DNA of 64,000 nt, taken from positions 41,044,001-41,108,000 of the forward strand of contig NC_133030.1 in the NCBI RefSeq assembly GCF_048771995.1. The letters run 5' to 3'. The DNA is from Taeniopygia guttata. Its lineage: Eukaryota > Chordata > Aves > Passeriformes > Estrildidae. The notes below the pieces were generated by a model that made no database searches, was not told the DNA's origin, and saw only the letters and a list, made by a program, of their open reading frames with translations. Positions within the stretch are counted from its first letter, which is position 1, and each line of letters begins with the position of its first letter. The position numbers were made by a program, and so were the translations under genes. This document shows positions 62,169-64,000 of this stretch, piece by piece.

Positions 62169-64000
62169 GAGTTGTATATTTTTTTTTCCAGCTCCTACAA
62201 TGTGTTACAACACAGAAGCCAGACAAAACAAATGGATAAAGACTTTAATGTATCATAGAATATTCTTCACTCTTTCTTCTGCTAGTTTTTTATGTCCCTT
62301 CAAAATGAAAATGAGCCAATATCAAAATACATTAAAACATTACCTCTTTTGGGGGGTTATTTTTTATTATATTGCTTATAGTTTAAAACATATTTTTCTT
62401 TATTCTTCTTTCCCTTTTTAAATTTACATATTCCAGTGTGACAGATGAAAAAGTGCATTATATGCATTTGGAATATCATTGGAACTGTTGCTCCTTTTAG
62501 TTATTGTTTAGCTTGTGAAGTTTTTGTTATTTTATTGTCATAGTTATGTACATAATGTAAGCTGCTGTAATAGAGTTCCTTTAATTTTAATTTTAATTTT
62601 AGAGTTCAATTAATTTCAGCAGGTGATATCAGTAATGCTAGGCATCAGGTAGACGTCAGAGAAAACTTTCCTAGATTTTCACCAGAAGTTTGCCAATTCA
62701 TTTGTTAACTAAACTGTTGACTTAGTATCAGATGGCTTTTTGTCCTCTCTAGGCAAGGCTGATAGTTTTGTGTCAGTTTTAAGACAGCTAAAATGTACAG
62801 TACTTTACATTCTCTAAATGTGAGATTGCCTCTTTTTTGATTTAATACAAAAACTAGAAGACAAAAAAGCCCACCTGAACTGAGATAATTTAAATTTGAA
62901 AGTCCACAAGCAGCAGCTCTGCAAAAAGAACTGCATTTCCAATTGATTTATATCCTCTGATTTGATTTTCTTCTGAGAGCTATTTTGTGTGGTTGAGGCA
63001 TTCTGTGTTTCCACTTTCTGTCTATTTAATGGTGTATTTAAATTGGCACTGAAATCAGAGAAGATTTTTCTCAGTGAGGCAGCATTGGGAAGATGCCTTT
63101 TCATTGCTTGGCTTATATTTTTGGGGTGTAATAATTTGTGACTGTTTGGTTGGAATTTGTCAGTTGATTACAAACATTCTTCAGACAGATGTAAAGAGGA
63201 TTAAAGAAATATTAGACCTGGAAAACTGTTTTTTAACTTACCAGAAATAAATTGTAGTGATTGGTAATGTGTGCAGAGTTGTATGGTTTTTTAAATTTTT
63301 TTATTAAATTGTCTTATGTTCTAGGGAAGATTTTCAAAATTTGACCTCTGCCAAATCCTGATATGTGAACTGATTTTTTGTTTTTTGTAGTGTAAGCTGC
63401 TGGGCTCTGAGCTTTGAAAATCTGACCTGGGATAATGTGATACTTAGTTCTTTATTTCTAATATTTGATCAATCTGGTTAAAAATAAAATTAAAATTTGA
63501 ACCTAGTGATGGCTTTCTGTTCCATTTTTTTGTTGTTTAATGTTTTTAGGTATGGACATAGAAACATTAGTGAGGATGAATGAGACCCTTCTTGCTGATT
63601 ACTTTTTATTTTAATTCAAAGGCTTTTGCAGCAGGTGTCTTTTGAGCTGAACTGAACTTATAATTTGGCTGAAGACTTTAGCGATTCTTTATTATTATTG
63701 TTGTTATTATGATGATGATGCATGGACTATTAACTTTACACTGAGCTTCATAGCTTATATTCTCAAATAAAGTAAGAAATGTATTGTTTTAAATGATAAA
63801 GAAAAAATGGAACTCCTAAAATGAAAACCTACTCTCAGAATTAAATGTGTCTTTTCATTCCTTACACCAAAAAAAAAAAAAAAAAATGTTCTCTATCTTA
63901 TTCTCTGTTTTGTGTTAATGACTGGTTAGCATTGATACCTTATGGTGCTGCATTATCTGGGAATAAAATGCCAACTCAGTGGGAGATCATGACTTAACCC
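62169..64000 (+). other. TTC6: AT-rich DNA, presumed TTC6 intron
   Basis: No further exon is recognised before the window ends. A short TTTTAA-type repeat lies near 62580-62602 and an A18 run at 63869-63886. The minus-strand frame at 62814-63104 has protein-like composition but no start, splice or family support. Confidence 0.45.

Noticed and set aside
62814-63104. 96-codon minus-strand frame with protein-like composition
   Set aside because: It has no promoter, splice or family support and is antisense to the presumed TTC6 intron.

Overview
The window looks like nuclear DNA of a bird, probably a songbird or close relative. Three things point there. The gene order MIPOL1 > FOXA1 < TTC6 matches the conserved vertebrate FOXA1 neighbourhood. 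The FOXA1 protein is nearly identical to the mammalian one in its forkhead domain. A solo LTR at 6936-7511 belongs to a family I know from bird genomes (opening TGTCATGGTTTAACCCC). No bacterial, organellar or intact viral content is visible.

Layout. 1-15944 is read as the last intron of MIPOL1 (+ strand): AT-rich, no recognised exon, one solo LTR and a 490-bp uninterrupted GGAAG pentamer array. The last MIPOL1 coding exon is 15945-16011, followed by a 3'UTR that may run to about 18590. From there to about 43250 is gene-free DNA between MIPOL1 and FOXA1. Its first part (18.6-31.2 kb) is ordinary AT-rich sequence. Its second part (31.2-43.2 kb) holds separate CpG-rich islands (31.3-32.1, 36.4-36.9, 38.4-39.1, 40.9-41.2 and 42.1-43.1 kb) alternating with AT-rich, motif-dense blocks that look like conserved regulatory DNA.

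FOXA1 occupies 43250-48294 on the minus strand: two coding exons (48223-48294 and 44574-45836) around a 2386-bp GC-rich intron, encoding 444 residues. The DNA upstream of FOXA1 (48295-49400) is probably a shared divergent promoter. From about 49.4 kb to the right end I read the 5' part of TTC6 on the + strand. Two phase-compatible coding exons (58401-58526 and 61705-62168) are supported by open frame, splice sites and protein-like composition; the TTC6 name rests on synteny.

The biology is that of a developmental regulator: a pioneer transcription factor surrounded by regulatory DNA and flanked by two larger structural genes whose introns may carry some of its enhancers. I did not find an undescribed gene system. 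The best leads are an orphan CpG island at 31.3-32.1 kb with a plausible start codon and splice donor, a perfect 13-bp hairpin in the MIPOL1 3'UTR, the pure GGAAG array, and possible FOXA sites in the FOXA1 promoter.
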